From a bacterium (GTDB lineage: Bacteria; Patescibacteriota; Gracilibacteria; JAUYGZ01), in the NCBI GenBank assembly GCA_030690415.1, contig JAUYGZ010000029.1, forward strand, positions 1 through 64,000: a stretch of DNA of 64,000 nucleotides. Reading direction: 5' to 3'. The notes under the pieces were generated by a model. That model did not search any database and was not told where the DNA came from. It saw only the letters and a list, made by a program, of their open reading frames with translations. Both the position numbers and the translations under genes were made by a program. Every line of letters starts with the position of its first letter. The stretch's first letter is position 1. This document shows positions 60,817-64,000 of this stretch, in pieces.

Positions 60817-61875
60817 ATGGATCTTTTCGGAAAGACATACCTGATCACGGGTGGTAGTGGATTCCTCGGCTGTCATGTGGCGGAAGAGCTGCTGAAGAGG
60901 GGAGCCAAGGTGCGGTCTCTCGATATTGCTCCTCTTGGGGAACGGTCTTTGATTGGCTCAGTTGACGCGATCCTGGGCGATGTTCGAAATGTGGATGACG
61001 TGAGGAGGGCCTTAGAGGGAGTGGATCGGGTGGTGCACACGGCGGCGGCTTTGCCCCTGGCTTCAAGACAGGAGATTATCTCAACGAATGTGGAAGGGAC
61101 CAGGATCGTGATGAGAGAAATCCAAAAACAAGGAAAAGCGAAGGTGGTTCATATTTCCTCGACGGCGGTCTATGGTGTCCCGAAGAAGCATCCCATCGAT
61201 GAAGATGATCTTCAGGTAGGAGTGGGGGCTTATGGGGAAAGCAAGGTTTTGTCGGAGCAGATGATCCAGGATTTTCGACGAGAAGGGAGTGTGATTACGT
61301 CCATTCGTCCCAAGACTTTTATTGGGACGGGCCGACTTGGAGTTTTCCAAATCCTCTTTGATTGGGTGCAGAAGGGGGCTCGGATACCGGTTATCGGTTC
61401 CGGTAAAAATCGCTACCAGCTGCTGGAGGTAAACGATCTGGTGGAGGCGATTCTTTTGGCCGCAGAAGGAGAGGAGCATCTGGTGAACGATAACTTTAAT
61501 GTGGGAGCGGACCGATTTGGCACGGTTTTGGAGGATTTGGGTGCTCTTTGTGAGGCTGCCGGAAAGGGATCAAAGGTGCTTCCAACACCTGCGATGCCCG
61601 TAAAGGCGGTTTTGGCGGTTCTCGAGAAAATGCGGCTTTCGCCGCTCTACAAGTGGGTCTATGGGACGGCTGATAAGGATTCTTTTGTGTCCACGGACAA
61701 GATTCAGCGGACTTTGGGATGGCGCCCCCAGTCTTCAAACGCAGAAACTCTCGTGAATACCTATCGATGGTATGAGGAAGCATATGAAGAGTATAGGGGT
61801 GATTACGGCACGACGCACAAGGTAGCCTGGGCACAGGGGGCTTTAGGGGTGGTGAGGAAGATTCTCGGAGGGTAG
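60817..61875 (+). CDS. NAD-dependent epimerase/dehydratase (extended SDR)
   Basis: The 352-residue protein has the Rossmann motif LITGGSGFLGCH (~8-19), GDVRNVDD, HTAAALP, the STAVYGVPKKHP active-site segment and YGESK (YxxxK). The body resembles UDP-glucose 4-epimerase/3-beta-HSD-like SDRs. The C-terminus is helical with a WRPQSSNAETLVNTYRWYEEAY segment. It follows the UbiA gene and precedes a membrane glycosyltransferase, so it probably acts on a lipid- or nucleotide-linked sugar. Confidence 0.85.
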   Translation: MDLFGKTYLITGGSGFLGCHVAEELLKRGAKVRSLDIAPLGERSLIGSVDAILGDVRNVDDVRRALEGVDRVVHTAAALPLASRQEIISTNVEGTRIVMREIQKQGKAKVVHISSTAVYGVPKKHPIDEDDLQVGVGAYGESKVLSEQMIQDFRREGSVITSIRPKTFIGTGRLGVFQILFDWVQKGARIPVIGSGKNRYQLLEVNDLVEAILLAAEGEEHLVNDNFNVGADRFGTVLEDLGALCEAAGKGSKVLPTPAMPVKAVLAVLEKMRLSPLYKWVYGTADKDSFVSTDKIQRTLGWRPQSSNAETLVNTYRWYEEAYEEYRGDYGTTHKVAWAQGALGVVRKILGG

Positions 61876-61989
61876 AAGGATTGAGGTCCTCATATCTGCT
61901 TGAGTACCAAGGGCAATGACTGATGTCCTTATTTTGCTATCTGACTTCATTCACTTTGCGGTAAGATAAGGCTGAATTCTTCTTCGTCA

Positions 61990-64000
61990 TGCCTGAACTC
62001 CTCCAGTCCTTTCTGATCTTCGTTGGTCTTCATTTACTGTTGTTTACGACAGCAAATACGGTGATTTGGCGATTCTTTGAATCCGAATTGAGAGATGTTT
62101 TTGATTGGTTGATTCTGTTTTTTGTCGTGACGGCCGCGGCGGTGCTCTTGATCATGGGATTCATCGGCTTTCTTGACTATTTTTCTTTGCTTCCTCAGGT
62201 CCTTGGCACCGCTCTTTGCTTACTCTTGTTTGCTCTTCCTATTCCGTTTTTGGGGCGACATTTTCGGCTGGGGCCTTTTGCCGCCTGGAATATGTTTCGG
62301 CAGCTTCTCTTCCGTCAGCATAGGTCTGGCGGTCATCAGTGGATTTGGGCGGTATTTGGATTTTTGATCCTGTTCGGAGCGATTGAACTCTTCAACGCCT
62401 TTATCCAGTTTCCTTGGGAATACGATACGATCGCGTATCATATGCCGATCGTGGTGGAGTGGATTCAGCAGCACAGTCTGTGGGATGTGTTTTACGCGGC
62501 TTGGGGAGGGCCTTTGGGGTACTACCCCTCGAATCATGAGCTGATGGTGAGCTGGCTGGTGCTTCCTTTTGGCCATGATTATCTGGCTAATCTCATGAAT
62601 TTTTGGATTATTGCCCTCATGGTGGTGGTGACCTACAAGATCATGAGAGAAATGGGAGTAGGGGATTTTTTGTCCTGGCTCGCGGGAGCGTTGGTCATGG
62701 TGATGCCGATTTTTCTTCGGCAAATGGGAACAGGGCAGGTGGATATGCTTATGGCTCTCGGTGTGGTGATTTCCTGGTACTACTTTTTACGGAGTTATAA
62801 GCGTCAGGATGGGCTTCTCTTATTTCCGGTATTGTTCAGCATGGCTATTATGTTGGGGACGAAATACCTTTCGGTGGTGTATATCCTTCCGCTCCTGGTG
62901 ATTTTTTTCTTTTTGGCGGGAGCCTGGAGAAAGACCCATCGCTTGTGGTGGCTGTGGTTTCTTCTGGTTCTGGGAACCTTGGGGAGTATGTGGTATTGGA
63001 GAAATCTTATCCTTACCGGGAACCCTATCTTCCCCGCAGATGTGAGGATAGGGGATCTCGTGTTGTTTCAGGGCTACACCGGTTTGACCGAGCGTATTCA
63101 AGAGCTTTCACTGTGGAACCGTCTGACCGAGCATGGAGAGTATCGGGAGTGGGTTACAGCAATGATTACTGAGACGGGTTGGCATTTGTATCTGGTGGTA
63201 ATGGCCTATGTCTTGCTCGTGATTGAGATGATTTACAAGCTTCTGTTTTCTCATATGGAAAGGGGAGAAGGGAAATTTTATACTCTGATGCTCTTCTTTC
63301 TTCCGGCTTACTGGTACCTCTACTTCATCACACCTTATACGGCTAGCATGATGAATCATAATGTTCGCTATGCCATGCCCTGGCTGATGCTGGCGATGAT
63401 CATGGTGGTGTATGTGGTGCACAAACTGCGGGCTTCTCAGCAGCCCTTTGTCATCGCTCTCATGGGCGTACTCTGGTGGCAGTTTTTGGTGACGGTTCCA
63501 TCTCAGAGGAGCGGTGATCAGGCTTTTTTGGAGCTTCGTTTTGTTTACGAAAACCCGACCCTGTTCGCGCTGCTTTTTTTCACCTTTCTCTTCGCTTTTT
63601 TGTTTTTTGATGTCTGGAGGAAGCGACTCTGGTGGAGGCATGGTTTACTTGTTCTCTCTCTTGCCGTGGGATTTTTCTTTCTTCAACAGGCTGTTGTGGT
63701 TCGCTCTGATCTTCGAAATGAGTCATGGCAACACAAATACGATTTTCCCTTGATGAAGGCCTATGAGTGGTTGGATCACAATGTATCTGATGATGTGGTG
63801 ATCGCGAATTCTCTTAATCCGCTCTACTACCCTTTGTATGGAGAAAATCTTATGCGTCGGGTTCGCTATATCAATATCAATGATTGTCGAGACTGTGATT
63901 ATTACCGCTATCAGCAAAAAGGACAGACTTTGAGAGAGAATGCTGATTATGATGCCTGGAAAGCGAATCTGAAAGCCTTCGGCGCGGAGTACCTGGTGCT
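61990..64000 (+). CDS. Large polytopic glycosyltransferase (GT39/ArnT-like), partial at window end
   Basis: The open frame from ATG 61990 runs 670 codons to the window end without a stop. It has ~12 membrane helices. The first loop carries FNAFIQFPWEYDTIAYHMPIV, the acidic YD-YH motif of GT-C enzymes that use polyprenyl-phosphate sugars, and YYPSNHELMVSW. Later loops include RNLILTGNPIFP and MMNHNVRYAMP, also typical. It would transfer a sugar from a lipid carrier outside the membrane, consistent with the upstream UbiA-type gene. A cysteine pair (NDCRDCDYY) lies near the visible end. Confidence 0.8.

Overview
The window looks like a piece of the chromosome of a Candidate Phyla Radiation bacterium, most likely a Peregrinibacteria-type lineage. 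This is inferred from gene content: several S-layer-homology (SLH) proteins, a pilin/PilC cluster, very short spacers, and weak or absent Shine-Dalgarno sequences. TGA works as a normal stop (aroE and others), so this is not a UGA-recoded Gracilibacteria/Absconditabacteria genome. No rRNA, tRNA or CRISPR array was seen.

Region 1 (1-9,300) is a clearly AT-rich accessory (defence) island. It holds the tail of a probable IS110 transposase, a DUF3800 protein, a two-gene operon (membrane-anchored Mrr-type nuclease plus SIR2-like protein), and a five-gene operon (EcoRI-type adenine methyltransferase, DUF262-HNH nuclease and three unrecognised genes, two of them membrane proteins). The five-gene operon lies between imperfect inverted repeats (4415-4486 and 9135-9205) whose inner hairpin differs in sequence at the two ends but still folds. 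Next to it are two hairpins with different stems and an identical 21-nt loop, a related hairpin at 196-234, and a large three-armed palindrome at 4288-4432. This non-coding architecture is the best candidate here for something undescribed.

Region 2 (9,400-14,200) is core: mutY with a C-terminal NUDIX domain, a PEBP protein, a Ca2+/cation antiporter, and aroE carrying an in-frame palindromic repeat.

Region 3 (14,200-38,700) is surface biology. A four-gene membrane module (14,196-18,270) is partly duplicated at 34,926-38,700. The first and third genes are paralogous; the third has a conserved N-terminal ~314 residues and completely different C-terminal domains, one of them lytic-transglycosylase-like. 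Between the copies are a pilus/pseudopilus operon (18,386-25,081), a 1,655-residue surface protein, two SLH proteins and an M23 peptidase.

Region 4 (38,700-48,000) is housekeeping: greA, rpoD, dnaG and nrdR on one strand, recR, the rpsF-ssb-rpsR operon, and a DHH phosphoesterase. Region 5 (48,000-64,000) holds a BT1-type transporter and an envelope polysaccharide locus (sugar-nucleotide enzymes, two GT2 glycosyltransferases, a Wzm/Wzt-like ABC exporter), a stand-alone glutamate synthase large subunit, a UbiA prenyltransferase, an SDR epimerase and a large membrane glycosyltransferase cut by the window end.

Short low-complexity minisatellites (GGGAGTTGG-like, GGAAACGA-like, GATAAGGA-like) recur between genes and also sit in frame inside mutY, dnaG, an SLH gene, an epimerase, rmlA and a glycosyltransferase.
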